Below are positions 26,421 through 36,518 of a DNA stretch of 64,000 nucleotides, piece after piece. The notes beneath the pieces were generated by a model. That model was not told where the DNA came from. It searched no databases and saw only the letters and a program-made list of their open reading frames with translations. The DNA is taken from assembly GCF_016859125.1 (NCBI RefSeq), contig NZ_CP069338.1:3746501-3810500 (forward strand), read 5' to 3'. Origin of the DNA: Archangium violaceum. Its GTDB lineage: Bacteria; Myxococcota; Myxococcia; Myxococcales; Myxococcaceae. The position numbers were made by a program, and so were the translations under genes. Numbering within the stretch: position 1 is the stretch's first letter; every line of letters starts with the position of its first letter.

Positions 26421-27644
26421 TCAGTCGTGGCGGTCGAGGCAGTGGAAGGGATCCTGCTCGGGCAGGCTGTTCCACAGCCGCACCCAGTCTTGCGTGCCGC
26501 TCGCGTAGAGCTGCTCGAAGGCCTGGTAGAGCGGCTGGAAGCGCGGGTCGGCGAGGGCCATGTTCGCCATGACCGGGAGCGCGTCCCTGCCGGCCACGCG
26601 AGCGGAGAAGCGGAAGAGGGCCCAGCGCACGCACACGGACGGGTCGGTCTCGAAGGTCTTCGCGAACAGCGCCAGCACCTTCTCCTTCTCCGGAGAGAGG
26701 GAGAGGAGGTGCGCCGCCACATCCCGGCCCGCCTCGTTGCCCTCGGAGGTGAGGATCCGGGCGTAGCGCTCGGTGCTCCGTGCATCGAGGAGGGGCGCGA
26801 CGTGCATGGGCATCATCTGCCCCAGGTAGCGGATCTGCTCGTCGGGGGACTCGACGCCGATGGTGAGCAGCCTGTCCAGGTAGGGCGCGAGGTCGCCGTT
26901 GCGCCGGGCATCGTGCTTCATGACCCGCCCGATGGTGCGGGCGGCGGCCCAGCCCGCCTCGCCGGAGGCCGGGTCGCTGGCGAAGGTCGCGAGCCGGTCG
27001 AGCGCGGCCGGAGCGAGCTTCTTCTGCGTGTCCAGGGCCGACAGGATTCCCGCGCGCCGCTCCGGAGCGATGCGGGCGTCCAGGCCCATGTCCAGGAGCT
27101 TCGCCGAGACCTGGGGGAGGTGGACGGCCTCGGAGTCCCTCACGGCCGTCAGGAACACCCCGAACGACTTGCCCTCGGCGTCGAGGGCCCAGTCCACCAC
27201 CTGGAGGGCCCGGCCCGCGTCGTTGCCGATGAGCTCCGTGAGGCGCTCCTTCAGGTAGTTGCGCACGAGCGGATCCCTCGCGCTCAGCAGGGGGGCGGCC
27301 CACTCGCGGAAGTTGTCGAGTGTCACCTCCACGTTGAAGCGCTCCAGGTCCCTCCAGCAGGTCGTCGCGTCGAATTGCGCGCCCCGGGCCTCTCCGCTCG
27401 CGGCTTCGGGCCCGGTCTGGCCGGGGGGGCCCGTCCTCCGGGTGGCGCCCTGTTTCGGGTCCTTGGGCGCGGCGGCCTGCCGTGCCTCCGCCGTGTCCGC
27501 CTCGTCACCACCGCCACGGCGGAGCAGCGCCACGCCGGCGAGCAGGGCCACGAGGCCAACCCCGGCAATGAGCAGCGGCCCGCGCCGACGCGGAGGCGCG
27601 TCTGTCCGGGGTGAAGTGGAGCAAGGGGGGGCGTCTGGGGTCAT
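26421..27644 (-). CDS. Membrane-anchored HEAT-like protein
   Basis: 407 residues from ATG 27644. A short cytoplasmic Pro/Arg start, one membrane span (LLIAGVGLVALLAGVALL, about 24-41), a disordered Ala/Gly/Pro linker to about 90, then an alpha-helical solenoid (110-390) with degenerate HEAT repeats such as RRAGILSALDTQKKL and EAGWAAARTIGRVM. The solenoid is therefore on the periplasmic side. First gene of the HEAT-HEAT-M23 operon. I do not recognise a named family. Confidence 0.78.
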   Translation of the reverse strand: MTPDAPPCSTSPRTDAPPRRRGPLLIAGVGLVALLAGVALLRRGGGDEADTAEARQAAAPKDPKQGATRRTGPPGQTGPEAASGEARGAQFDATTCWRDLERFNVEVTLDNFREWAAPLLSARDPLVRNYLKERLTELIGNDAGRALQVVDWALDAEGKSFGVFLTAVRDSEAVHLPQVSAKLLDMGLDARIAPERRAGILSALDTQKKLAPAALDRLATFASDPASGEAGWAAARTIGRVMKHDARRNGDLAPYLDRLLTIGVESPDEQIRYLGQMMPMHVAPLLDARSTERYARILTSEGNEAGRDVAAHLLSLSPEKEKVLALFAKTFETDPSVCVRWALFRFSARVAGRDALPVMANMALADPRFQPLYQAFEQLYASGTQDWVRLWNSLPEQDPFHCLDRHD

Positions 27645-27660
27645 GGCGGTCGGACCGGTC

Positions 27661-27686
27661 GGGAGGTTCCTGCTCTAGGACCTCCC
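27661..27686 (-). promoter_or_regulatory. Hairpin in the leader of the HEAT/M23 operon
   Basis: GGGAGGTTCCT and AGGACCTCCC pair with a single bulged base around GCTCT. It lies just 17 bp upstream of the operon's first start, where it could hide the ribosome site or mark an operator. Confidence 0.35.
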
Positions 27687-27801
27687 GATTTCGCCAACGG
27701 CTCATAAAAAGGAATTTCGGGTGATTTACCCGAGACCCGACGCTCCTGTACGGACAGTAAATCCATGAAAAACGGAAGTCCCACATGAAGGGAGCGGGAG
27801 C

Positions 27802-29235
27802 TCACCCCTTGCGCCACACCTCGCTGGCGAGCAGCGCGCGCGCGGCGAGGAACCCGCACAGCCCGTGCACTCCAGGTCCGGGAGGCGTCGAGGACGAGCA
27901 CAGGTAGAGGCGCGGGTCCGGCGTGGCATAGGGCACGAGCCGCGCCAGGGGCCGGGCGAACAACTGCATTCCCTCCAGCGAGCCGCCGGAGATGTCGCCG
28001 CCGATGAAGTTGGGGTTGTAGGCCTCGTACTGCGCGGGCGAGCGCGTGTGCCGGGCGAGGATGCGCGCGCGGAAGCCGGGGGCGAAGCGCTCCACCTGGG
28101 CCTCAATCCGCTCCGTCATGTCCTCGGTGCAGCCGTTGGGCACGTGGCAGTAGGCCCAGCCGGTGTGCTGGCCCGGGGGCGCGCGGCTGTCGTCGAACAG
28201 CGTGTGCTGGGCCAGGAGCACGTAGGGGTACTCGGGAGCCTCCCCGCGCGAGATGGCGGCCTCGCTGGCGGAGATCTCCTCCAACGTGCCACCGAGGTGC
28301 ACGGTGCCGGCGCGGGCACACGCCTGCGCACTCCAGGGAATGGGACCGGAGAGGGCCCAGTCCACCTTGAAGACGCCGGGCCCGTAGCGGAAACGCCGGA
28401 GCTTCTCCACGTAGCGCGGCGGCAGCTTGTGGCCGGCGAGCTTCACGAGCTGCGCGGGCGTCACGTCGAGCAGCACGGCGCGCGAGCGCGGGAGCTCGTC
28501 CACGTTGTGCACGCGATGGCCGGTGACGACCTCACCGCCGAGCGCGCGCAGGTAGCTGACGAGCGCGTCCACGAGCTTCTGCGTGCCGCCGCGAGGGAAG
28601 GGCCAGCCCACGGCATGGCCCGAGGCCATGAGGAGGATGCCGAAGGCGGAGGTGAAGGGGCGCTCGAGCGCGGAGAAGGAGTGCGCGGCGGAGCCGGCGA
28701 AGAGGGCGCGCGCCAGGGGCCCCTGGAAGGCGTTCTCGGCGAGCGAGCGGGCGGGACGCAGGGCACGCAGGCCGAAGCGGGCGAGGCGCAGCGGACGGCG
28801 GGGGACGCGCAAGGGGTCGCCCAGCTGCGCCATGACGTCGTCGAAGGCGCGCACCATGGGGCGCATCCACTTCCCATAGGTGTCCGCGTCGGGGCCGAGC
28901 CCCCGGGCGGTGGCCTCGAGGCCGCGCTCGAGCACGGCGGCGGTGCCGTTCTCCAGGGGGTGGGCGAGCGGGGCGTCGGGGTGCACCCACTCCAGGCCGT
29001 GGGCGTCGAGCGGGAGCTGGCGGAAGAAGGGCGAGGCCGCGGCGAGCGGGTGGATGGCGGAGCAGACGTCGTGGACGAAGCCGGGGCGGGTGAGCTCGGC
29101 CGAGCGGGCACCACCGCCGGGCGAGGGGGCTGCTTCCAGCACCCGCACCGAGCGTCCCGCGCGAGCCAGGGAGATGGCGGCGGCGAGCCCGTTGGGGCCC
29201 GCGCCCACCACGACCGCATCGAGCACCGAGCTCAT
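27802..29235 (-). CDS. FAD-dependent oxidoreductase, carotenoid desaturase/CrtI-like
   Basis: 477 residues from ATG 29235. N-terminal Rossmann dinucleotide site VVVGAGPNGLAAAISLARAG (residues 7-26) and E35 in VLEAAPSPGGGARS; C-terminal FAD-closing segment DPRLYLCSSSTPPGPGVHGL. Overall it resembles the phytoene-desaturase/NAD(P)-FAD family whose members, in many bacteria, are annotated as 'NAD(P)/FAD-dependent oxidoreductase'. Substrate is unknown, and no carotenoid genes lie nearby. The frame is open to 29445, but the FAD site sets the start. It is divergent from the SDR at 29457, possibly coregulated. Confidence 0.85.
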   Translation of the reverse strand: MSSVLDAVVVGAGPNGLAAAISLARAGRSVRVLEAAPSPGGGARSAELTRPGFVHDVCSAIHPLAAASPFFRQLPLDAHGLEWVHPDAPLAHPLENGTAAVLERGLEATARGLGPDADTYGKWMRPMVRAFDDVMAQLGDPLRVPRRPLRLARFGLRALRPARSLAENAFQGPLARALFAGSAAHSFSALERPFTSAFGILLMASGHAVGWPFPRGGTQKLVDALVSYLRALGGEVVTGHRVHNVDELPRSRAVLLDVTPAQLVKLAGHKLPPRYVEKLRRFRYGPGVFKVDWALSGPIPWSAQACARAGTVHLGGTLEEISASEAAISRGEAPEYPYVLLAQHTLFDDSRAPPGQHTGWAYCHVPNGCTEDMTERIEAQVERFAPGFRARILARHTRSPAQYEAYNPNFIGGDISGGSLEGMQLFARPLARLVPYATPDPRLYLCSSSTPPGPGVHGLCGFLAARALLASEVWRKG

Positions 29236-29456
29236 ATGCGTAATCTCACCCGACCTGACGGGTTCGCGAGGAAATGGCCATCGCATTGCGTTCACCAGTG
29301 GACGTCTGGAGTCGTCTGGCGCCAGGGGACCCGGGCGGGCAGGCACGGGGAGCAGGGGGCGGGGTGCGCGGAGGGGGCGGGAATTCCCATCCTCCCGGTT
29401 GGAATCGCGCGTGAACGCCGGGCACTCCTCCGGGGTTCGAGACACAGGGAGAGGAC

Positions 29457-30440
29457 ATGGCTCGCCAGGACCTGATGGGCAAGGTCGCCATCGTGACGGG
29501 GGCGTCGAGCGGGGTGGGTTGGCAGTCGGCGGTGCGGCTGGGCGAGGCGGGGGTGAAGCTGTGCGTCACCGCGCGCCGGGTGGAGGCACTGGAGAAGCTG
29601 CGCCACCAGATGGAGGAGCGGGGCATCGAGTGCATCGCGGTGCCCGGGGACGTGACGATCCAAGGGGACGTGGACCAGGTGGTGCGCGAGTGCCTGGCGC
29701 ACTTCGGCCGTGTGGACATCCTGGTGAACGACGCGGGAGTGCAGAGCTACGGGCTCTTCGACGAGCTGCCGTGGGAGCACATCACGCGCATCTTCGACAT
29801 CAACTGCTTTGGCTTCATGCGCTTCGCGCGGGCGGTGCTACCGCATTTCCGGGCGCGGGGCAGCGGGCACATCCTCAACATCCAGTCGATGCTGTCGAAG
29901 GGCTCGGCGCCACTGTTGTCCGCGTACAGCGCGAGCAAGCACGCCACGCTGGGGTGGGCGAAGAGCCTGGAGCTGGAGTTGATGGGGACGGGCATCCAGG
30001 TGTCGAACGTGCTGGTGCCCTCGGTGGACAGCAACATGTTCGCGCACGCGCCGACGATGTTCGGCCTGGCGCCCAAGCCGGTGCCGCCCACGTATGACGT
30101 GGACGTGGTGGCGCGAGCGGTGGTGCGGTGCGCGATGCGCCCGGGGAAGACGGTGGTGCCGGTGTTCCTCCAGGGCAAGCTGATGCTGTGGCTGAACCAG
30201 CTCTTCCCGTGGGTGGGCAAGGCCATCATGGGGCAGTGGGGCGCGCGGATGCAGATGCGCGACGTGCCCGTCACCCGGCCCAAGGGCAATCTCTTCCACG
30301 CGATACCGCAGGGGGTGGGCCCTCACGGGCCGGTGCCGCCCACGCCACTGTGGAAGCGCATTTCGGCGACTGCGGGGCTCGCCGCGCTCGTAGGTGGCTT
30401 GGTACTGAGCGTGGCCGGACTGGCGCGCGCGGCACGCTGA
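29457..30440 (+). CDS. SDR with C-terminal membrane segment
   Basis: 327 residues from ATG 29457 after GGGAGAGGAC. SDR core: TGASSGVG near 15, TARRVEAL after beta-2, NDAG near 94 instead of NNAG, Ser in IQSMLS near 143, YSASKHA near 157. Residues 230-327 are an extension unusual for SDRs: a hydrophobic patch LMLWLNQLFPWVGKAIM near 243 and a final span ATAGLAALVGGLVLSVAGLA. Such SDRs are often membrane-associated and act on lipids or sterol-like substrates (inference). Divergent from the CrtI-like gene. Confidence 0.88.
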   Translation: MARQDLMGKVAIVTGASSGVGWQSAVRLGEAGVKLCVTARRVEALEKLRHQMEERGIECIAVPGDVTIQGDVDQVVRECLAHFGRVDILVNDAGVQSYGLFDELPWEHITRIFDINCFGFMRFARAVLPHFRARGSGHILNIQSMLSKGSAPLLSAYSASKHATLGWAKSLELELMGTGIQVSNVLVPSVDSNMFAHAPTMFGLAPKPVPPTYDVDVVARAVVRCAMRPGKTVVPVFLQGKLMLWLNQLFPWVGKAIMGQWGARMQMRDVPVTRPKGNLFHAIPQGVGPHGPVPPTPLWKRISATAGLAALVGGLVLSVAGLARAAR

Positions 30441-30522
30441 GCGAGGCCTGCCCTACCTCTCCCGTCAGACCTTCCTGTAGAATGCGAGCGGTCAGGCAGC
30501 AAGGCCTGCGGGAGGAGCGGAC

Positions 30523-31110
30523 ATGGGCAGGGGAAAGCGTCCAGCCACCTACGAGGACATCGAGGCGCTACCGCCGGGGTGGGTGGGGGAGATCATCGAC
30601 GACGAGCTGTGGGCCTTTCCACGGCCGGCGAAGTGGCACGCGTGGGTGGCTTCGGCACTTGGGGGGATGTTGGGCAATACCTTCAGCTATGGGCAGGGAG
30701 GCCCGGGTGGCTGGTGGATCCTGTACGAGCCGGAGCTGCACTTCGGTCGGCAGGTGTTGGTGCCCGACCTCGCGGGCTGGCGCCAGGAGCGTGCATCCGG
30801 ACTGCTCGAGCGGGATGATCCCTTCTTCGACCTGACGCCCGATTGGGTCTGTGAGGTGTTGTCGCCCTCCACGGCCGCATTGGATCGTGGGCGCAAGTTG
30901 TCCCTCTACTACCAGGAGGGGGTGAGCCATGCCTGGCTGGTGGACCCGCGGGCTCACACCCTGGAGATCTACCGTCGAGGAGAGCAGGGCTGGCAGTTAT
31001 CAGCCCGTCATGGCGGCGCAGAGGTGGTCCGCGCCGAGCCATTCGATGCCGAGCCGCTCGACCTGGGGCGACTCTGGGCTCCACGGTCTACTCCAGCGCC
31101 TGGGCCCTGA
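30523..31110 (+). CDS. Uma2 family putative endonuclease (DUF820)
   Basis: 195 residues from ATG 30523 with GGAGGAG upstream. Uma2 hallmarks of the PD-(D/E)xK fold: EIIDDELWAFPRP near 23, VLVPDLAGWRQER (catalytic Asp) near 76, DWVCEVLSPSTAALDRGRK (Glu and Lys) near 106 and HAWLVDP near 135. The catalytic set is complete. These genes are abundant and scattered in cyanobacteria and myxobacteria; their role is unknown. A degenerate relative is at 53356. Confidence 0.85.
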   Translation: MGRGKRPATYEDIEALPPGWVGEIIDDELWAFPRPAKWHAWVASALGGMLGNTFSYGQGGPGGWWILYEPELHFGRQVLVPDLAGWRQERASGLLERDDPFFDLTPDWVCEVLSPSTAALDRGRKLSLYYQEGVSHAWLVDPRAHTLEIYRRGEQGWQLSARHGGAEVVRAEPFDAEPLDLGRLWAPRSTPAPGP

Positions 31111-31126
31111 TGCTTCGGAGGGTTGC

Positions 31127-31528
31127 TCACTCCTCCGATTCCAACTCCTCGATTGTGGGGAAGCGGATGAAGACCCACTCGCCGTCGGGCATGCGCGCGA
31201 CGTTGTAAAGAGTCCCCGCTACCCCCAGGACGGTTTCATGGGGAACTGTCCACTGGGCCCGCAGCCATGCAAGGGCCGCGTCCCGGCATGCGAAGGAGTG
31301 CTGGGGCTTCGGCCAGGCTTCTTCAGTGTCGAAGATCCTGGCGAACTCCCAGAAGTCTTTCATCCGGCCGATGTGCTGGATGAAGTGGAGCGCCTTGGCT
31401 GCGGTCTTGATGGTGGTCTCCGCATCCGGTTCGCTGGAGTGCTGCCCGGCCAGTACTTCGAGGGTGTTGCAGAGGTTTTCCAGCTTGGAATCCATGTCAC
31501 TCCACGTATCGATGGAACCCATGGGCAC
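31127..31528 (-). CDS. Unrecognised small acidic protein
   Basis: 133 residues from ATG 31528; ATG 31495 (MDSKLENL) is an alternative start that fits the helical first domain better. Helical N-terminus (TTIKTAAKALHFIQHIGRM near 40), aromatic middle (RDAALAWLRAQW) and a beta-rich acidic C-terminus (EWVFIRFPTIEELESEE). No signal or membrane span. Base usage is less GC-biased than usual here. The size, acidity and neighbourhood of small orphan genes would suit an immunity protein, but no toxin is adjacent. Confidence 0.6.
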   Translation of the reverse strand: MPMGSIDTWSDMDSKLENLCNTLEVLAGQHSSEPDAETTIKTAAKALHFIQHIGRMKDFWEFARIFDTEEAWPKPQHSFACRDAALAWLRAQWTVPHETVLGVAGTLYNVARMPDGEWVFIRFPTIEELESEE

Positions 31529-31645
31529 GATTGCGCAGGTCGGGTTCGCTATTCTACCTGTGAAGTGGGACGCGGACTAGAATTCTCCGTGCATGTACCT
31601 CACTAGAGAACCCGGCTGTTCGGCCGAGTCTGGACGGCGGGAGAA

Positions 31646-31906
31646 ATGGTCATCGTCCGTTATGACGAGGCTCAGGTTCCTGGAGGGGAGCGAATGCCCT
31701 TCTGTGCCGAGGTCGATGACAGCGGCGGGCAGGAGAAGAAGCCGGAGTCTCCCCCTGGCGTGGCCCTCATCCAGGACAATTTCGCTGCCGTGAGGGCCGT
31801 CTCCCGCTATGGCGAAATCGATTTCTCCAAGGAGCGGGGCAGGGTCTACCTCTACAGGACCATCGAGGATCTACCGCCGGAGGTGCGTGGCAAACAGAAG
31901 CAGTGA
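31646..31906 (+). CDS. Small hypothetical protein
   Basis: 86 residues from ATG 31646 with GGGAGAA just upstream (close spacing). Beta-strand-like start (MVIVRYDEAQ), acidic Pro/Ser linker, then SRYGEIDFSKERGRVYLYRT. No known motif. It is divergent from 31127-31528 and convergent with fghA. Weak G/C bias; possibly a recent arrival together with its neighbour. Confidence 0.5.
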   Translation: MVIVRYDEAQVPGGERMPFCAEVDDSGGQEKKPESPPGVALIQDNFAAVRAVSRYGEIDFSKERGRVYLYRTIEDLPPEVRGKQKQ

Positions 31907-31915
31907 GCCGCGCCC

Positions 31916-31948
31916 CTTCGCCGGGCGGAGACGTCTCTCCCGGCGAAG
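31916..31948. terminator. Bidirectional terminator-like hairpin
   Basis: CTTCGCCGGG and CCCGGCGAAG form a perfect 10 bp stem between the stop of 31646-31906 and the end of fghA, two convergent genes. Confidence 0.65.
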
Positions 31949-31969
31949 AGGTCATTAGCGTTCTCCGCT

Positions 31970-32821
31970 TCAGCCGAGCAATGCCTGCGCGTGGTGGCGC
32001 AGGTGGTCGTCGATGAAGCTGGAGACGAAGTAGTAGCCGTGGTCGTAGCCGGGCTGCCGGCGCAGGGTCAGCGGATGTCCCGCGGCGGCGGCGGCGCGCT
32101 CCAGGGCCTCGGGCAGGAGCTGGGTGGCCAGGAAGTCATCGGCGTCTCCCTGGTCCACCAGCAACGGCAGCTTCTCCGTCGCCCCGGTGATCAGCGCGCA
32201 CGCGTCCCACTCGCGCCACGTGGTCCGGTCGGGCCCCAGGTAGCGGCTGAAGGCCTTCTCGCCCCAGGGGCAATTCATCGGGTTGCTGATGGGCGCGAAC
32301 GCGGACACCGACAGGTAGCGCCCCGGGTTGCGCAGCGCGCACACCAGCGCCCCGTGCCCGCCCATCGAGTGTCCGCTGATGCCTCGCTTCCCGTTCACCG
32401 GGAAGGTCTTCTCCACCAGCGCGGGCAGCTCGTGCACCACGTAGTCGTGCATGCGGTAGTTCCGCGACCAGGGCTCTCGCGTGGCGTTGACATAGAAGCC
32501 CGCCCCGTGCCCGAAGTCCCAGGCGCCGTCCGGATCTCCCGGCACGTCCTTGCCTCGCGGGCTGGTGTCGGGCACCACCAGGGCGATGCCCAGCTCCGCC
32601 GCGAGCCGCTGCGCCCCGGCCTTCTGCGAGAAGTTCTCGTCCGTGCAGCTCAGCCCGGAGAGCCAGTAGAGCGCCGGCACCTGCTCGCCCCGAGCCGTCT
32701 TCGGCGGCAGGTAGATGGCGAACGTCATGTCGCAGCCCAGCGTGCTGGACTTGTGGCGGTAGCGCTTGAGCCAGCCTCCGAAGCTCTTGTGGCTGGAGAC
32801 GACCGTCAGGGTTTCACTCAT
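31970..32821 (-). CDS. fghA: S-formylglutathione hydrolase
   Basis: 283 residues, the usual length. Hydrolyses S-formylglutathione to formate and glutathione, the second step of glutathione-dependent formaldehyde oxidation; cytosolic. Esterase D family signs: [11 protein letters not shown] near 30, [11 protein letters not shown] near 55 (oxyanion Cys), nucleophile Ser in [11 protein letters not shown] near 149, Asp in [11 protein letters not shown] near 225 and His in GYDHGYYF near 259. Starts 13 bp after the stop of frmA, so the two form an operon whose product, formate, can feed the dehydrogenase at 19-22 kb. Confidence 0.95.
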   Translation of the reverse strand: MSETLTVVSSHKSFGGWLKRYRHKSSTLGCDMTFAIYLPPKTARGEQVPALYWLSGLSCTDENFSQKAGAQRLAAELGIALVVPDTSPRGKDVPGDPDGAWDFGHGAGFYVNATREPWSRNYRMHDYVVHELPALVEKTFPVNGKRGISGHSMGGHGALVCALRNPGRYLSVSAFAPISNPMNCPWGEKAFSRYLGPDRTTWREWDACALITGATEKLPLLVDQGDADDFLATQLLPEALERAAAAAGHPLTLRRQPGYDHGYYFVSSFIDDHLRHHAQALLG

Positions 32822-32834
32822 CGCGGCCTCCGGC

Positions 32835-33992
<1,158 letters not shown>

Positions 33993-34078
33993 CTAATCCA
34001 TGGGGGCGGGTGGATCTTCATCGCTCCGGGAAAAGATTGTTGCCGTCCAGGGATAATCCCGTGGCAGATGGACCCCGC

Positions 34079-34972
34079 ATGAACCGGTGGGAAGGAATCG
34101 ACGAGTTCGTCGCCGTGGCCGAGACGAGCAGCTTCTCGCGCGCGGCCGAGCGCCTGGGGGTGTCCTCCTCGCACGTGAGCCGGCAGATCAGCCGTCTGGA
34201 GGACAGGCTCCAGGCGCGGCTCTTCTACCGCACCACCCGGCGCGTGTCGCTGACGGAGGCGGGGCACACCTTCCTGGCCCATTGTCAGCGGCTCGCCGAG
34301 GAGCGGGACGAGGCCTTCCTCGCGGTCAGCGACCTACAGGGCACGCCCAAGGGTCTACTGCGCATGACGTCGGCGGTGACGTACGGCGAGCGCTTCATCG
34401 TGCCGCTGGTCAACGCCTTCATGGCTCGGCATCCCGGGCTGCGCGTGGACATCCACCTCACCAACCAGACAGTGGACCTGGTGCAGGAGGGGTTCGATCT
34501 GGCGATCCGGCTCGGCCGGCTGACGGACTCCACGCTGGTGGCGACGCGCCTGGCGCCGCGGTCGATGTACCTGTGCGCCGCGCCGGAGTACCTGGAGCGC
34601 TACGGCACGCCGCACAGCCTCTCGGAGCTGGAGCGCCACCCGTGTCTGATTGGCACCACGGATGCCTGGGTGTTCCAGGACGAGCAGGGCCACGAGCACG
34701 TCTTCCGGGCGCGCGGGCCGTGGCGCTGCAACAGTGGCGCGGCGGTGCTGGATGCGGCGCTGCGGGGCTTCGGCCTCTGCCAGCTCCCGGACTACTACGT
34801 GCGCGAGCACCTGCGCTCGGGCCGGCTCATCTCCCTGCTCGAGGCCAACCAGCCGCCGAACACCGCCGTCTGGGCGCTCTATCCGCAGAAGCGGCACCTC
34901 TCGCCCAAGGTTCGCCTGTTGGTGGAGCACCTCAAGCGCGAGCTGCCGCTGCTGCCCGAATACCGGGCCTGA
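34079..34972 (+). CDS. LysR-family transcriptional regulator
   Basis: 297 residues from ATG 34079. N-terminal winged helix-turn-helix (FVAVAETSSFSRAAERLGVS, then SSHVSRQISRLEDRL, residues 9-48) and LysR substrate domain (about 90-290), in the CrgA-like subgroup (SAVTYGERFIVPLVNAF, RLAPRSMYLCAAPEYL). Divergent placement next to frmA-fghA makes those the likely targets, perhaps in response to an aldehyde or thiol adduct (inference); the 125 bp gap should hold the operator, but no clear T-N11-A palindrome was fixed by eye. Confidence 0.9.
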   Translation: MNRWEGIDEFVAVAETSSFSRAAERLGVSSSHVSRQISRLEDRLQARLFYRTTRRVSLTEAGHTFLAHCQRLAEERDEAFLAVSDLQGTPKGLLRMTSAVTYGERFIVPLVNAFMARHPGLRVDIHLTNQTVDLVQEGFDLAIRLGRLTDSTLVATRLAPRSMYLCAAPEYLERYGTPHSLSELERHPCLIGTTDAWVFQDEQGHEHVFRARGPWRCNSGAAVLDAALRGFGLCQLPDYYVREHLRSGRLISLLEANQPPNTAVWALYPQKRHLSPKVRLLVEHLKRELPLLPEYRA

Positions 34973-35101
34973 CGGCCACCCGGAGAAGCAGACGGCCGAT
35001 CGACCCTCTCCGTGTCAGGGGGAGTTCACGGGTTGTCCACCCCTGGCGCTGGCCCAACCTTGAACCCGTTTTCGTGAACCCTTCGACAGGGAGAGACGGA
35101 C

Positions 35102-35926
35102 ATGATCAAGGCTGACAGACCCAAGCTATCGGATCGCCCCCTCGCGGTCGTGACGGGCGCTTCCAGCGGCATCGGTTACGAGCTCGCCAGGCAGTTCGCG
35201 CGCAATGGCTTCGACCTCCTGGTCTGCGCGGAGGACCCCGGCATCGTGGAAGCCGCGCAGACCTTCGAGACCCTGGGTGCCAGGGTGGAGAGCATTCAGG
35301 CGGACCTCTCCATCTACGACGGTGTCGAGAAGCTCTACGCGCGGACCCAGGCGCTGGGCCGTCCCGTGGATGCCATCGCCATCAACGCGGGCGTGGGCGT
35401 GGGCGGTGACTTCGCCCGGGAGACGTCGCTCGAGGCCGAGCTCAACCTCATCAACCTCAACGTCACGTCCGCCGTGCACCTCTCCAAGCGCGTGCTGAAG
35501 GACATGGTCGCGCGCGGGGAGGGACGCATCCTGTTCACCTCGTCCATCGCGGCCGCCATGCCCGGGCCCTTCGAGGCCGTGTATGCCGCCTCCAAGGCCT
35601 TCCTGCTCTCGTTCTCCGAGGCCATCCGCAACGAGCTCAAGGACACCGGCATCACGGTCACGGCGCTCCTGCCGGGCCCCACCGAGACGAACTTCTTCCA
35701 CCGCGCGGGCATGGAGGACACCAAGGCGGGGCAGAAGGACGAGCAGGACAGCGCGGAGCTCGTCGCGCGTCAGGGCTTCGAGGCCTTGATGGCCGGTGAG
35801 GACAAGGTCGTCGCCGGTTCGTTCAGGAACAAGGCGATGGCCGCCGCGGCCAAGGTGTTGCCCGACAAGGCCTCGGCCGAGCAGCACCGCAAGCTGTCGG
35901 AGCCGGGTTCGGGCCGCCACCACTGA
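35102..35926 (+). CDS. SDR family oxidoreductase
   Basis: 274 residues from ATG 35102 after AGGGAGAGACGG. SDR motifs: TGASSGIG near 19, CAEDPGI after beta-2, INAGVGVGG near 99 (NAG), FTSSIAA near 146 and YAASKAF near 160. Resembles the DltE/KR-like short SDRs. The C-terminal 40 residues are Lys/Ala-rich with GEDKVVAGSFRNKAMA. Substrate unknown. Ends at a strong bidirectional terminator. Confidence 0.88.
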   Translation: MIKADRPKLSDRPLAVVTGASSGIGYELARQFARNGFDLLVCAEDPGIVEAAQTFETLGARVESIQADLSIYDGVEKLYARTQALGRPVDAIAINAGVGVGGDFARETSLEAELNLINLNVTSAVHLSKRVLKDMVARGEGRILFTSSIAAAMPGPFEAVYAASKAFLLSFSEAIRNELKDTGITVTALLPGPTETNFFHRAGMEDTKAGQKDEQDSAELVARQGFEALMAGEDKVVAGSFRNKAMAAAAKVLPDKASAEQHRKLSEPGSGRHH

Positions 35927-35937
35927 GTCGCGCGCCG

Positions 35938-35967
35938 GAGCGGATCCACGGGCGAGTGGGTCCGCTC
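35938..35967. terminator. Bidirectional terminator between SDR and lipoprotein genes
   Basis: GAGCGGATCCAC and GTGGGTCCGCTC pair over 12 bp (one T-G pair) with a GGGCGA loop; the right arm touches the stop codon of the convergent lipoprotein gene. Confidence 0.65.
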
Positions 35968-36445
35968 ACTGGAACGTGTCGACCACGGTGAACGGGACGC
36001 TCCGGGGCAGGGTGATGGAGCCGGGGGTGGTGCCCGCCTCGGCGTAGACGCCTCCCGGGGCCGGGGAGCCGAGCACCAGGCACACGGGCAAGGTCTGCCC
36101 ATCCGGCGTGCGCGCCTGGGTGTAGTGGGCCTGGACCCTGCCCGTGTCCATCCAGAGCACGCCGTCGACGAGCGTGCCCGCGGGCAGGGTCCCCACGGCC
36201 GTCTCCAGGCGGCTCGTCACCTGGCCCTGGCGGTAGACGCCGTAGTCCTGGGGGCCTCCAGGCTGATCGGCTTCGAGGAGCATGGAGCCCTTCTGGCCCG
36301 GCTCCACCTCCAGCTTCTTCATGAGCTCGAGGGTCTGGGGCGTGCAGGTCTGGCGGGGCGCGGCGGTCTGCTTCTTGCCGACCAGGGCGCACGCGGTCAG
36401 CGCGAGGGCACTCGCGCCAAGGCAGAGCTTCAGATGGATCCTCAT
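35966..36445 (-). CDS. Envelope lipoprotein of unknown function
   Basis: 159 residues. Signal sequence MRIHLKLCLGASALALTAC with lipobox LTAC (Cys19) predicts lipid anchoring. The mature part is beta-rich: GSMLLEADQPGGPQDYGVYR, VGTLPAGTLVDGVLWMDTGR, LPVCLVLGSPAPGG and ITLPRSVPFTVVDTFQ. I recognise the general type from myxobacteria, where such lipoproteins often neighbour kinase genes, but not a named family. Single gene. Confidence 0.78.
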   Translation of the reverse strand: MRIHLKLCLGASALALTACALVGKKQTAAPRQTCTPQTLELMKKLEVEPGQKGSMLLEADQPGGPQDYGVYRQGQVTSRLETAVGTLPAGTLVDGVLWMDTGRVQAHYTQARTPDGQTLPVCLVLGSPAPGGVYAEAGTTPGSITLPRSVPFTVVDTFQ

Positions 36446-36518
36446 GGGGCTGTCTTACTCCCCCGAGGTGCCCGGGTGCCGGTGTCCCGCGTGCGGCCGT
36501 CGGGCAACGGACGAAGCG

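Noticed and set aside
26407-27303. Upstream extension of the secreted HEAT-repeat gene
   Set aside because: It overlaps the coding region of the preceding HEAT-like gene in another frame; signal peptide and start at 26406 are clear.
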